Notes: generated by a model not told the origin, from the letters alone. A DNA stretch of 16,308 nucleotides from an uncultured Lachnospiraceae bacterium (GCA_937877165.1 CALEFO010000157.1:1-16308), one strand, 5' to 3'; shown: positions 1 through 8,673, counted from the stretch's first letter. Numbers and translations: made by a program.

Positions 1-18
1 ATTGTTATTTTCCTTTCT

Positions 19-55
19 GCCGCAGCCTGTCTGCGGCGCACGTGACATCAGTCAC
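19..55. repeat. Composite hairpin element, copy A, at GH28 3' end
   Basis: Two stem-loops in a row. The first is GCCGCAG-CCTGT-CTGCGGC (19-37, 7-bp stem, 5-nt loop). The second is GTGAC-ATCA-GTCAC (42-55), whose loop contains the GH28 stop codon read on the minus strand. The same two modules, in the same order and orientation, recur between nrdD and nrdG. For the GH28 transcript this could work as a 3'-end structure. There is no long U-run after it, so it is not a convincing intrinsic terminator. Confidence 0.55.
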
Positions 56-1379
56 ATGCGAGTGTATCTTCCAAACAGTTTTCCATCAGAAGCTTGTGAT
101 CGACAAAATCCTTCATGCTGTCATCTACAGTGACCTTCAGATTGCTGGACGTAACCCCCACGCAGTTTCGAAGGAAAATACCGCGGATCTTGCCCGGTTC
201 GAAATCCGGCCCGCAGGTGGGACGGAAGTCATAGCCGGTGATGGGATACTTCGAGGTTTTGGTCAGTGTTACATGTACGTTGGCAAGAGTCAGATCCTCC
301 AGAGGGGCAGACTCTTTTCCGGCCAGGTACACGCTTCCTTCTCCGATGCAGCGGACGTTGGTAATGGAAATATCGTGGATTCGTCCGGAAGGAATCTCGT
401 CCTTGCGGTTGATGGAGGCGATGTTGATCGGCTCACCGCACCCCCACCAGCAGGAGGAAGCCTGACGGGTCCGGATGATGCAGTCGGAAATTACCACATG
501 CTCCACATTTCCCTGATCGCGGAGCTGGAAGGAGATGCCGCGGTTGGAGTCATAAATATTGCAGCCGCGAATGTTGATATCGCGGAAGTCCTGAACGCTT
601 TCGGTTCCAATCTTGATGGCGGCACTGGTGGAAGCGAGGGTACAGCCAGAGATCACAATGTCCTCACAGGGGCCGTACTGCTGGTTGGCCTCTGTTGTTT
701 TCAGAACGATGCAGTCGTCGGCTGCCTCAATGTGGCAGTTGGTGATCCGGACATGCTGGCAGTGGTCGGGATCAATACCGTCGCAGTTGGCCATCATGCG
801 GTTGTTCAGAATCCGGACACTGTTGATTTCGACTTCGCTGCAGCCAACGAGGTGCGTGGTCCAGAAGCCGCTCTTGCGGATGGTAACATTCTGGATGGTC
901 AGATGCGTGCAGTGCTCCATCAGAATGAGTGGAATGCGTGGGTAAAAGGCGCCGTCAATCTGATCCTCACGGCGCTCCCCGTAATAGATTTCCTCCGATC
1001 CGTCGATGATGCCGCCTCCGGAAATGCGGACGCCGTCGGTATCTTTCGAGTAAAGGAAGAACTGCCGGGGCTTTCCGTCATAGGAGCAGTCCTCGAAGGT
1101 AGGAACCTCTACCATGTGGTTGCTGCCCTGTCTTGCCTGTTCGCTCAGATACAGATAGTCGTTCAGGTCTTCACTGGCCTTTAATACTGCACCGGTCTCA
1201 ATGACAAGCTCTACATGGCTTTTTAAAACGATGGATCCGGACAGATAAGTGTGTCCGGCATCCAGAACCACGATACCGCCGCCCTGTGCAGCGCACTGGT
1301 CAATTGCTCTTTGAATTACGGGAGCGTCATTGGTCCTGCCGTCTCCGCAGGCACCCTCCTGAATTACATGAATGCTCAT
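48..1379 (-). CDS. Glycoside hydrolase family 28 (polygalacturonase-like), cytoplasmic
   Basis: 443 aa. The N-terminus (EGACGDGRTNDAPVIQRAI) and the run of short beta-strand repeats are typical of the right-handed parallel beta-helix of GH28 pectin hydrolases. The catalytic region is recognisable: NCDGID at residues 198-203 matches the NTD motif, the DD pair at 221-222 matches GDD, and IKIGTE at 255-260 matches the RIK motif. The usual GHG histidine motif is replaced by a serine/threonine-rich STSAA stretch. No signal peptide is seen, so the enzyme should act inside the cell on imported oligomers rather than on polymeric pectin. An AGGAG site lies upstream of the ATG. It lies downstream of the yesMN-like pair on the same strand, 269 bp away. 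Family confident; the exact substrate (oligogalacturonide, unsaturated or rhamnogalacturonan-derived oligomer) is inferred from the neighbours. Confidence 0.88.
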   Translation of the reverse strand: MSIHVIQEGACGDGRTNDAPVIQRAIDQCAAQGGGIVVLDAGHTYLSGSIVLKSHVELVIETGAVLKASEDLNDYLYLSEQARQGSNHMVEVPTFEDCSYDGKPRQFFLYSKDTDGVRISGGGIIDGSEEIYYGERREDQIDGAFYPRIPLILMEHCTHLTIQNVTIRKSGFWTTHLVGCSEVEINSVRILNNRMMANCDGIDPDHCQHVRITNCHIEAADDCIVLKTTEANQQYGPCEDIVISGCTLASTSAAIKIGTESVQDFRDINIRGCNIYDSNRGISFQLRDQGNVEHVVISDCIIRTRQASSCWWGCGEPINIASINRKDEIPSGRIHDISITNVRCIGEGSVYLAGKESAPLEDLTLANVHVTLTKTSKYPITGYDFRPTCGPDFEPGKIRGIFLRNCVGVTSSNLKVTVDDSMKDFVDHKLLMENCLEDTLACD

Positions 1380-1499
1380 TTGTCTTTTCTCCTTCTTCTA
1401 AATATCATGGACAGCATAGAGGAAGAAAATGATAAATACTACAACAATAGGATAATAAACAAGAAAAACTATCTTATTGAACAAAAACGGACAACACCT

Positions 1500-1524
1500 G
1501 GATGTCGGATTTTACAGACATTCC
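1500..1524 (-). promoter_or_regulatory. Imperfect inverted repeat upstream of GH28 gene
   Basis: On the plus strand GGATGTC and GACATTCC form an imperfect inverted repeat (one bulged base) around a 10-nt centre. It is about 120 bp upstream of the GH28 start, within an otherwise AT-rich non-coding stretch (1380-1648). It could be an operator or leader hairpin for the GH28 gene. No clear terminator after the regulator gene and no convincing -35/-10 pair could be fixed here, so it is open whether GH28 is read through from the regulator operon or has its own promoter. Confidence 0.25.
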
Positions 1525-1648
1525 TGCTGTTCATCTCTCCCTTGCCTGTCCCGCCTATTCTATTCTGAACGGTGCTTGAGAAAGATCAATTGGATAAACC
1601 GGGAGGATGTTCCACTTTTCCGAGGTTTGCCGGGATGCGCGATGATTT

Positions 1649-3160
1649 TCAGGCGCTTAAGGACGAAATATAATCCGTTGGGGTCATTCCTGTCTGCTTT
1701 TTGAACAGTTGGGAAAAATACTGCGGATTGTTTCCGCAGCCAACCTGCTCGGCAATGTTTTTGATGGACTCGTCCGGATTCTGAGCGATCAGCTCCTTGG
1801 CCTTGAGAATCCGGACACCGGTCAGATACTGAGAAAACTTCTGCCCGGTCTCTTTATAGAATTTCTTGCTGACATAATCCACATTCATGAACAAATCGGT
1901 TTCGGCGATCTGCTTCAAGGTAAGATTGCTGTCCTGCAGGTGTGTGGTTACATAATGGTAAATCTGGTGCACCATGGGACTGTACTGACTGGAAAGGCCG
2001 GAGGCTGAGGCATATTCGGCAATGCGCTGCATGACCATGGCGCGAAGTGCAGGAAGATCCTGCTCCTGTTCCATTTGAATCAGCCATCCCGCCAGTTCAA
2101 TGGTGGAATGGCTGGGACTGTCTGCGGCCATATTCAGAAAAAGATTACTGGCAAGCTGCTTCAGAAAATCGGCATTGTCAATGCTGTCAAGCAGCTCACC
2201 GGCCCGACCGAGTGCACTGTCTCTTGTATGGGTATCCTGAAAATGGACAAAGCACCCTTTCATTTGTGAATAGACACCGCTGTAATTACTCGTAGGAACG
2301 ATCTGATCCTCATGGATGAAATAGATGGTACTGAAACGCTGCAGCTTTTGGACAATGACGGACAAAAGCTCCTGCAAAGAGGAGAAGAACGCCTCCTCAA
2401 TTTCCGGTGAGTCTGCACTTTCCTGGCCACAGGCTTTTTTCAGAAACTGGACAAGCTTTTCGGAGTCATTGCCGGGATTTGGAAGGAACAGAACCAGTGT
2501 ATTGGTGACATAGGTCTCGTATACAACAGAATTCGGCAGCTCCCTGGAAAGAAATCCGCGCAGTGCGGCAAGAAAAGAGGAAAGCTCCTCAAAAGGAAGA
2601 TAGTACACGTAATACAGACGGTATGCCGTGAAGCTGAAGTCGATGTACTGGCCGTAGTGGCGAATCAGCTCCTCTGGAGACTCATTTCCATTGAGACTGT
2701 CACTCATCATACTGGAAATGACGCTGTGGAACATTTCCCGATACATGCAGAACTGCTGACTGCGCATGGAACGGACGCGGACCGCCTGCTCGTGCTCCTT
2801 TCGGCAAGCCCGCACACTTTCCAGAATCTGCGATTCATTACAGGGCTTGAGAAGATAGTGCCGGACGCCGAAGCGCATGGCCTCTTTGGCATAGGAAAAT
2901 TCTCCGAAGCCGGACAAAATGATGAACTGGATGTTCAGATCCGTCTCGGAAATCCGTCGGATCAGTTCCAGACCATCCATGCCGGGCATCCGGATGTCGG
3001 TCAGAACGATGTCCGGGGATTCGTCCAGAATCATGTCATAGGCCTCGATGCCGTTTTTACAAAGACCGGTGACCTCGATATCCTCGCTTTTCCAGTCAAT
3101 GATGCGAGAAATGGTTTCACGGATGATGCGTTCATCATCCGCAATCAAAAGCTTCAGCAT
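1649..3160 (-). CDS. YesN-like AraC-family response regulator
   Basis: 503 aa. Residues 1-120 are a CheY-like receiver with the acidic pair D8-D9, the phospho-acceptor D55 (in IVLTDIRMPGMDG) and the conserved K105 (YLLKPC). A poorly conserved middle region follows. The last ~100 residues are an AraC/XylS double helix-turn-helix ending in the familiar QYFSQLFKKQTGMTPTDY segment. It should be phosphorylated by the kinase encoded just upstream and activate the adjacent sugar genes. Its ATG (3158-3160) overlaps the end of the kinase gene by 7 nt, which indicates translational coupling and a single two-component operon. The pairing of a YesN-type regulator with a YesM-type kinase beside a sugar ABC importer is the standard arrangement in Firmicutes. 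The actual inducer cannot be read from the sequence. Confidence 0.93.
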   Translation of the reverse strand: MLKLLIADDERIIRETISRIIDWKSEDIEVTGLCKNGIEAYDMILDESPDIVLTDIRMPGMDGLELIRRISETDLNIQFIILSGFGEFSYAKEAMRFGVRHYLLKPCNESQILESVRACRKEHEQAVRVRSMRSQQFCMYREMFHSVISSMMSDSLNGNESPEELIRHYGQYIDFSFTAYRLYYVYYLPFEELSSFLAALRGFLSRELPNSVVYETYVTNTLVLFLPNPGNDSEKLVQFLKKACGQESADSPEIEEAFFSSLQELLSVIVQKLQRFSTIYFIHEDQIVPTSNYSGVYSQMKGCFVHFQDTHTRDSALGRAGELLDSIDNADFLKQLASNLFLNMAADSPSHSTIELAGWLIQMEQEQDLPALRAMVMQRIAEYASASGLSSQYSPMVHQIYHYVTTHLQDSNLTLKQIAETDLFMNVDYVSKKFYKETGQKFSQYLTGVRILKAKELIAQNPDESIKNIAEQVGCGNNPQYFSQLFKKQTGMTPTDYISSLSA

Positions 3161-4944
3161 AGATCAGTATCCTCCTGCGTTCGGAATGGGAGACGAATGG
3201 TGGCGACGGCAAGGCCGCCTTCGTTGGAAAGGGAAAGACCGTATTCGTCTCCGAAAATAAGGCGGATTCGTTCGTCAATGTTCAAAAGACCGATACCGAA
3301 CCCGTTGGGCTTGCGTGTTTTGCTTCGCAGCTTTTCCAGAAGCTCTTCTTCAAAGAAGGAGCCTTCGTTTTTTACAGAAATGTTCAGGATTCCCTCTTTG
3401 ATTTCTGCAGTAAGATCAATGTGACAGACCTCTGTCATTTCTTCCATGCCGTAATGGATGGCATTTTCCACAAGGGGCTGAATGGTAAGCGGAGGAATCT
3501 GACCGCTTCGCGCCTCTTCTGAGATTTCGGAATGAAATTCCAGCTGCTCTTCAAAGCGGATTTTCTGGATGGTGATGAAGGAATCGACCAGTTCGAGCTC
3601 GTAGGAGAGCGTCACCAGAGGCTTCTGATTGGAGAGGGAAGCACGCAGCAGATTCCCGAGGGATTCCGCAATTTGTGAGATCTTTTGGTTTCCTACGGCC
3701 TTGGCTCTCCAGTTAATGGTTTCCAGCGTGTTGTAGAGAAAATGGGGGCTGATCTGGGAACGTAGGGCACGCAGCTGGGCATCCTTGGCGAGAAGCTTGT
3801 TGGTGTAGGTGATCTGGACCAGCTCCTGGATACGGCGTGCCATTTCATTGAAGTTGTGATGCAGAGAACGAATCTCGCGCGGCTGATATTCCATCGGCGT
3901 GCTTTCCTTGGGAAGCTCCAGCTCATTCTGACTGAAGGATTCCATGCGGCCAATCAGCACATCAAACTGATGAATGATGGCATTGATCAGCCGATTGGAC
4001 AGAAAGGTCACGATGAGCATACCGGCAGCAAGAATCAGCACCAGGAGACGCATCGATTTCTGAAGTGCATTTGCAATTTTGTCATAAGGTGCCATAGAGA
4101 GATAGTGGTACTGATAATGCGGAAGCGTTCCCTGAATGACGAAATATTTGTGTCCATGGAACGACTGAATCTGCCAGGGATCATTGCTCGTCTGAATCAG
4201 ATCCTTTGCCTCTTCATCCGACATATCGTCCGGTGCATAGAGAATAGAACCGCCGGGCGTGAAGAAGATAAATTTCTGGTCGGGATATGTGGAAACAAAT
4301 TGAGATGCAGAGGATACCAGACTTTCGATGTCAACCGCAATGACAAGGTTTCCGAGAGACTGCAGGGAAAGACCGCTGATTTGCCGGATGTTGCGGCTAA
4401 GAAGCAGATAGCGGCTGCGGCTGCAGGATGTCCAGGTGACAGCTCCGGCCCTTTTTTGCCCGTTGAAAATGGCGGCATCCAGAAGATACGGCACCGTTTT
4501 TTCCTGCAAGGCCCAGTTGGTGCTGTTGGTTGCCGTGGGTCCGAAAAGAGCGGCATAGGCAATATGATTGGAACGGAACAGGGAGGAATATTCGGAGAGT
4601 GCATTGTTAATGGTACGGTTGTATTCATTCATTCCCGGGACGTCATTCCCGGCAGGTGCATCCGAGAGCTGCTCCTGAATGGCAGAGGAAGAGAGCATCA
4701 GGGTGGAAACGTATTCTACATTTTCCATGGATTGCGCAATTTGTGCAGAGGTAACGGACAGACTGCTTGCCAGGGAGTCAGACAGAAGCTGATTGTAAGC
4801 AGCGGTGTAAATCTGATATCCGGCAAGTGCGCATAGAAGAATCGAGACACTGTTCAGAAGAACAATGATGTAAAACACCTGTTTCAGAGACAGAAACTGA
4901 TATACGTGGCGTTTGAACCACGGAAAAAAAGAAAGATGCTTCAT
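3154..4944 (-). CDS. YesM-like sensor histidine kinase
   Basis: 596 aa from the chosen ATG at 4944. An in-frame ATG at 5031 sits at the predicted transcription start and has no ribosome site, whereas GGAAGG precedes 4944. TM1 is at about residues 22-44, an extracellular sensing region about 45-298, and TM2 about 299-317, followed by a HAMP-like linker. The His_kinase domain has the phospho-acceptor H401 in QISPHFLYNTLE, and the HATPase domain shows the N box (LVENAIHYG, N493) and G box (GFGIGLLN, 548-555). It should autophosphorylate on sensing an external sugar or binding-protein complex and pass phosphate to the overlapping YesN-like regulator. It is divergent from the substrate-binding protein gene, its likely target. 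Confidence 0.93.
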   Translation of the reverse strand: MKHLSFFPWFKRHVYQFLSLKQVFYIIVLLNSVSILLCALAGYQIYTAAYNQLLSDSLASSLSVTSAQIAQSMENVEYVSTLMLSSSAIQEQLSDAPAGNDVPGMNEYNRTINNALSEYSSLFRSNHIAYAALFGPTATNSTNWALQEKTVPYLLDAAIFNGQKRAGAVTWTSCSRSRYLLLSRNIRQISGLSLQSLGNLVIAVDIESLVSSASQFVSTYPDQKFIFFTPGGSILYAPDDMSDEEAKDLIQTSNDPWQIQSFHGHKYFVIQGTLPHYQYHYLSMAPYDKIANALQKSMRLLVLILAAGMLIVTFLSNRLINAIIHQFDVLIGRMESFSQNELELPKESTPMEYQPREIRSLHHNFNEMARRIQELVQITYTNKLLAKDAQLRALRSQISPHFLYNTLETINWRAKAVGNQKISQIAESLGNLLRASLSNQKPLVTLSYELELVDSFITIQKIRFEEQLEFHSEISEEARSGQIPPLTIQPLVENAIHYGMEEMTEVCHIDLTAEIKEGILNISVKNEGSFFEEELLEKLRSKTRKPNGFGIGLLNIDERIRLIFGDEYGLSLSNEGGLAVATIRLPFRTQEDTDLC

Positions 4945-5036
4945 GATTACGGCGTTCCCTTCCAAAAGCTTACTGAAAACAAACGTGAGAAAATGTGTTT
5001 CTTCTATAAAAATACGTTCAAAACCGAACATTACTT

Positions 5037-5064
5037 ATCATAAATCGGTGAAAGCAAAAAGCAA
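5037..5064 (-). promoter_or_regulatory. Predicted sigma-A promoter of the kinase/regulator operon
   Basis: Read on the minus strand: TTGCTT (-35, 5064-5059), a 16-bp spacer and TATGAT (-10, 5042-5037). Transcription would start near 5030, giving a leader of about 85 nt to the ATG at 4944. This supports 4944 over 5031 as the start codon. Confidence 0.5.
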
Positions 5065-5188
5065 TTCCGCAGATCTGGAAAGACGGTTTTTTATACGCAG
5101 ACCTCTGTTTTAACTATTAAAATGCTGGGAGCAGATGGATAGAATAAAGGCAAGTTGAGACCTTAACAACCAAGGAGGGAGTATCAGA

Positions 5189-6565
5189 ATGAAAAGAAAA
5201 TTGGCATTATTAGCAGCAGCGGCTGTGACTGCAGCAACGCTTGCAGGATGCGGAAGCTCCTCTGCAACAGGAGAAACGGCTTCCAACTCCGACACGGCAG
5301 CAGAAACAGCAACGACACAGTCTGCAGAGTCTTCGGAGGGAAGCAGCGGATCTGCAAGCCTGACCATGGCATGGTGGGGCAATCAGACCAGAAATGAGAG
5401 AACCCAGAAGATTATCGATCTGTATACCGAGCAGAATCCCGGCGTTGCCATCGACGGACAATTCTCAGAATTCAATGATTACTGGAACAAGCTGGCAACG
5501 GCAGCAGCCGGACATTCCATGCCGGACATCGTACAGATGGATTACAAATATCTGAATCAGTACGTTTCCAACGGACTTCTGGTGGATTTGAAGCCCTATA
5601 TCGAGGATGGAACCATCGATACCTCGGATGCCAATCAGGATGTTCTGAATTCTGGCATGGTGGACGACGGACTGTATGCTCTGTGCAACGGAATCAATGC
5701 ACCGGCACTTCTTTACAATAAGACACTGCTGGATGAGAACGGCATCACCGTAAAGGATAATATGACCATGGACGAGTTCATCCAGGTCAGCAAGGAAATT
5801 TACGAGAAGACCGGCTACAAGACGAACCTTTGCTATAACCAGAATGAGCAGTGGCTGGAGTACTTCCTTCGTGCGGATGACATTGTTCTGTACGAGGACG
5901 GAAAGCTTGGCGGTGATTCCGCGGATCCGTACGTTGATTTCTTCAAGCTGTATGAGGACGGCATTGCGGATGGATGGGTGATTGATCCTTCTGTTTTTGC
6001 AGAGCGCAGTATCGGATCGGTTGAGCAGGATCCTCTGGTCTACGGCTCCAGCCCGGAGACAATGTCCTGGTGTGCATTTGCTTATTCCAATCAGCTGACG
6101 GCAACCGTAGCAGCAGCGCCGGAGGGAACCGAAATCGGCATTACGACCTGGCCTTCTGCAGATCCGGTAAAATCGGACTACTTAAAGCCCAGCCAGTTCT
6201 TTGCAATTTCCAGTGACTCCAAGAATCCGGAGGAAGCAGCAAAGATTCTGAATTTCATTACCAATTCGGTTGACTGCAACAATATCCTCCTCGGCGAGAG
6301 AGGAATCCCGCTTTCCAGCAAGGTGGCGGATGCCATCGCTCCGAATCTGGATGCGGACACCCAGAGAGTCATCACCTTCGTCAACGAGGTTGTCAGCCCG
6401 AACTCCTCCCAGGTCAATCCGCCGAGCACCAATGGTGCAAGCGAGGTCAACGATCTGATCAACAAGCTGCAGGAGCAGGTATGCTACGGTCAGATGACGG
6501 CAGAGGATGCAGGCAAGCAGCTGTTTGAGCAGGGAAATCAGATTATGGCCAGCAACGCCGGCTGA
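5189..6565 (+). CDS. Sugar ABC transporter substrate-binding lipoprotein
   Basis: 458 aa. A lipoprotein signal peptide is clear: MKRK, a hydrophobic alanine-rich core, and the lipobox LAGC with the acylated C21, followed by a Ser/Thr/Ala-rich tether to about residue 55. The mature part begins with LTMAWWGNQTRNERTQKIID and fits the family-1 extracellular solute-binding fold (COG1653 type) for oligosaccharides. It should sit on the outer face of the membrane and deliver substrate to the two permeases that follow. AAGGAGG (5172-5178) lies 10 nt before the ATG. The substrate is inferred from the GH28 and GH4 genes to be an oligogalacturonide. A strong hairpin terminator directly after the gene would keep it expressed above the permeases, as is usual for binding proteins. 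Confidence 0.93.
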   Translation: MKRKLALLAAAAVTAATLAGCGSSSATGETASNSDTAAETATTQSAESSEGSSGSASLTMAWWGNQTRNERTQKIIDLYTEQNPGVAIDGQFSEFNDYWNKLATAAAGHSMPDIVQMDYKYLNQYVSNGLLVDLKPYIEDGTIDTSDANQDVLNSGMVDDGLYALCNGINAPALLYNKTLLDENGITVKDNMTMDEFIQVSKEIYEKTGYKTNLCYNQNEQWLEYFLRADDIVLYEDGKLGGDSADPYVDFFKLYEDGIADGWVIDPSVFAERSIGSVEQDPLVYGSSPETMSWCAFAYSNQLTATVAAAPEGTEIGITTWPSADPVKSDYLKPSQFFAISSDSKNPEEAAKILNFITNSVDCNNILLGERGIPLSSKVADAIAPNLDADTQRVITFVNEVVSPNSSQVNPPSTNGASEVNDLINKLQEQVCYGQMTAEDAGKQLFEQGNQIMASNAG

Positions 6566-6604
6566 TGATACTGCAGACAGAATTGAAATTTACAGAGTGA
6601 TCGC

Positions 6605-6642
6605 AGCAGGAGCAGGAGAATGTCTCCTACTCCTGCTTTTTT
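6605..6642 (+). terminator. Intra-operon terminator/attenuator after binding-protein gene
   Basis: AGCAGGAG, a C/A mismatch and AGGAGA pair with TCTCCT and CTCCTGCT around a 3-nt ATG loop, followed by six T. This is a strong rho-independent hairpin. It lies between the binding-protein and permease genes of one transport operon, so partial readthrough probably sets the protein ratio. An upstream in-frame ATG for the permease falls in the loop, which argues against that start. Confidence 0.85.
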
Positions 6643-6688
6643 GACGAAAAAATCAGGCATCGGGTGCAAAAAACACTGGAGAAGACAT

Positions 6689-7573
6689 ATGAAAAAACTG
6701 ATCAATCGTGAAGATACGGCAGGATATATCTTCACCCTTCCATTTACTTTGGGATTCCTCTTTTTCATGGTTGTTCCCATGGGAATCTCCTTGTACTACT
6801 CGTTCTGCAATTATGATATCCTTTCGGCTCCGACCTTTGTCGGACTGGCTAACTACAAGCAGATGCTGACCGATGGAACCTTCTGGCAGACCGTAAAGGT
6901 TACTTTTTTCTTTGCCTTTGTGTCGGTTCCTCTGAAGCTGGTTTTTGCCCTGATTGTGGCAATGCTTCTTCTGAAGAACAGCAAGGTTTCCGGGATTTAC
7001 CGTGCAGTTTACTATCTGCCATCGATTATCGGCGGATCGGTTGCAGTGGCAATTCTTTGGAAGAGAATGTTTGCCATGGACGGCGTGTTGAATAAGATTC
7101 TCCAGGCAGTAGGGATTAACTGCACGATTTCCTGGTTGGGCGATACCAAAACGGCTATCTGGATTCTGATCCTCCTGGCGGTATGGCAGTTTGGTTCCTC
7201 GATGCTGATTTTCCTCTCTTCTCTGAAGCAGATTCCGACCTCCCTGTATGAGGCCGCCATGGTGGACGGTGCGACAGGACCGGAGCGCTTTTTCAAGATT
7301 ACGCTTCCTTTGCTGACACCGACGATCTTCTTTAATCTTGTCATGCAGATGATCAATGGATTCCTGGCCTTTACACAGTGCTACATCATCACACAGGGAA
7401 AGCCGATGAATTCGACGCTTCTGTATACCGTGTATATGTATCAGCAGTCCTTTGAGTTCTACCATACCGGATACGGTGCTGCTCTGGCATGGGTAATGCT
7501 GCTTTTGATTGGTCTCTTTACGCTGCTGCTGTTTGCAACCAAGCGTTTCTGGGTATATGAAGGAGATCAGTGA
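6689..7573 (+). CDS. Carbohydrate ABC transporter permease (UgpA/MalF type)
   Basis: 294 aa from the ATG at 6689, chosen because GGAGAA (6678-6683) precedes it. The earlier in-frame ATG at 6620 is inside a terminator loop. It starts MKKLINREDTAGYIFTLPF, and six hydrophobic segments are visible. The cytoplasmic EAA loop that docks the ATPase reads EAAMVDGATGPERFFKITLPLL near residue 190. It should form the membrane channel with the second permease. No ATP-binding subunit is encoded nearby. In many Firmicutes such importers share an MsmX-type ATPase encoded elsewhere, and that is the likely case here. Confidence 0.94.
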   Translation: MKKLINREDTAGYIFTLPFTLGFLFFMVVPMGISLYYSFCNYDILSAPTFVGLANYKQMLTDGTFWQTVKVTFFFAFVSVPLKLVFALIVAMLLLKNSKVSGIYRAVYYLPSIIGGSVAVAILWKRMFAMDGVLNKILQAVGINCTISWLGDTKTAIWILILLAVWQFGSSMLIFLSSLKQIPTSLYEAAMVDGATGPERFFKITLPLLTPTIFFNLVMQMINGFLAFTQCYIITQGKPMNSTLLYTVYMYQQSFEFYHTGYGAALAWVMLLLIGLFTLLLFATKRFWVYEGDQ

Positions 7574-7582
7574 GGTATCATC

Positions 7583-8428
7583 ATGAAAGAGAAAAGAAAC
7601 ATTCGAACCATCATTTATCATGTGGTGATCTGCCTGATCGGGGTCATCATGATCTATCCGCTGGTGTGGATGGTGATGAGTTCTTTTAAGGAAACAGGAA
7701 CCATTTTTAATACTGCAAATTCTCTGATTCCGGAGAAGTTTGTTCTGGAAAACTATCAGAATGGATGGAAGGGCTTTGCGGGGATTTCCTTCGGTACCTT
7801 CTTTAAGAATTCACTTTTCATTGCCATTGTGGCAACCCTTGGAACCATTCTTTCCTCAGCAGTCGTTGCTTACGGCTTTGCAAGATTTGATTTCCGGGGA
7901 AGAAGGCTTTTGTTTGCGGCCATGCTGTTATCCATGATGCTTCCGGCCCAGGTTCTGATGATTCCGCAGTATCTGTGGTATCAAAAGCTCGGATGGGTGG
8001 GCTCGTACCTTCCCCTGATCGTTCCCTATTTCTTTGCTACGCAGGGCTTCTTTGTTTACCTGATGTCGAACTTCATTGAAGGAATCCCGAGAGAGCTGGA
8101 TGAAGCAGCGAAGATCGATGGTTGCTCCTATTTCGGAATTTTCCGTCTGGTCATTGCGCCGCTTATGAAGCCTGCAGTGGTGACCGGCTGCATCTTTTCC
8201 TTCATGTGGAGATGGGACGATTTCCTGTCTGCCCTTTTGTACATTAACAAGACGGTGCAGTATCCGGTGTGCCTTGCCCTGAAGCTGTTCTGTGATCCGG
8301 GCTCTTCCTCGGACTATGGGGCGATGTTTGCGATGGCAACCCTGTCGATTCTTCCGGCGGTCATCATTTTCCTGTTCTTCCAGAAATATCTGGTGGAAGG
8401 AATCAGTACTTCCGGTCTGAAGGGGTAA
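7583..8428 (+). CDS. Carbohydrate ABC transporter permease (UgpE/MalG type)
   Basis: 281 aa. The N-terminal membrane segment (VVICLIGVIMIYPLVWMVMSSFK) and further hydrophobic segments match the second subunit of sugar importers. The EAA loop is ELDEAAKIDGCSYFGIFRLVIAPL. The protein ends in VEGISTSGLKG, typical of this subunit. The start is 9 nt after the upstream permease stop, with a GAGGT ribosome site overlapping that stop, so the two are co-translated. A long hairpin terminator follows, closing the importer operon. Confidence 0.95.
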   Translation: MKEKRNIRTIIYHVVICLIGVIMIYPLVWMVMSSFKETGTIFNTANSLIPEKFVLENYQNGWKGFAGISFGTFFKNSLFIAIVATLGTILSSAVVAYGFARFDFRGRRLLFAAMLLSMMLPAQVLMIPQYLWYQKLGWVGSYLPLIVPYFFATQGFFVYLMSNFIEGIPRELDEAAKIDGCSYFGIFRLVIAPLMKPAVVTGCIFSFMWRWDDFLSALLYINKTVQYPVCLALKLFCDPGSSSDYGAMFAMATLSILPAVIIFLFFQKYLVEGISTSGLKG

Positions 8429-8468
8429 TCGCCGCGGCATCGCAAGCGGACGCCGAACTTTCTGGGAT

Positions 8469-8523
8469 AAAGGAGAAACCTCCTGCTATGGGGCAAGCCC
8501 CCGGGCAGGGGTTTCTCCTTTTT
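8469..8523 (+). terminator. Long rho-independent terminator of the importer operon
   Basis: The outer stem AAAGGAGAAACC / GGTTTCTCCTTT continues as CCTGC / GCAGG after a one-base bulge and is topped by a GGG / CCC helix. The 3' arm runs into a T-run (8519-8523). The hairpin starts 41 nt after the second permease stop codon. Confidence 0.85.
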
Positions 8524-8556
8524 GAATGTATGGTAAGATGGCATAGGGATGCTTTC

Positions 8557-8620
8557 ATGAAGGGGGTGGCGGCCGCATTCGGCAAAACCGCTGCACTCGA
8601 AGATGTCTGATGACATCTTC
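8557..8620. repeat. Composite hairpin element, copy B, upstream of AraC gene
   Basis: Positions 8568-8591 match 15447-15470 at 21 of 24 bases, including an identical TTCGGCAAAACCGC. Just after it is a perfect 9-bp hairpin GAAGATGTC-TGAT-GACATCTTC (8599-8620). The GACATC arms and the loop (TGAT here; ATCA in copy A, its reverse complement) link it to copy A. A 17-codon open frame (8557-8610) runs through the block and stops in the hairpin loop. The element occupies the leader of the downstream regulator gene. Confidence 0.5.
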
Positions 8621-8673
8621 TCCTGCGCGAAATTCTCTCTGGTATCGCGGATTATGTCTCAGTGGGGTGGAAA

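Noticed and set aside
42..1184. Long plus-strand frame opposite GH28
   Set aside because: Repeat-like composition mirrors the beta-helix repeats of the true gene; no ribosome site.
5065..5188. Promoter of the binding-protein gene
   Set aside because: TAAAAT at 5118-5123 could be a -10, but no acceptable -35 was found at the proper distance; an activator-dependent promoter is likely but not shown.
8557..8610. 17-codon open frame in copy B of the hairpin element
   Set aside because: No clear ribosome site at proper spacing and embedded in a repeated structured block; kept as a finding, not as a gene.
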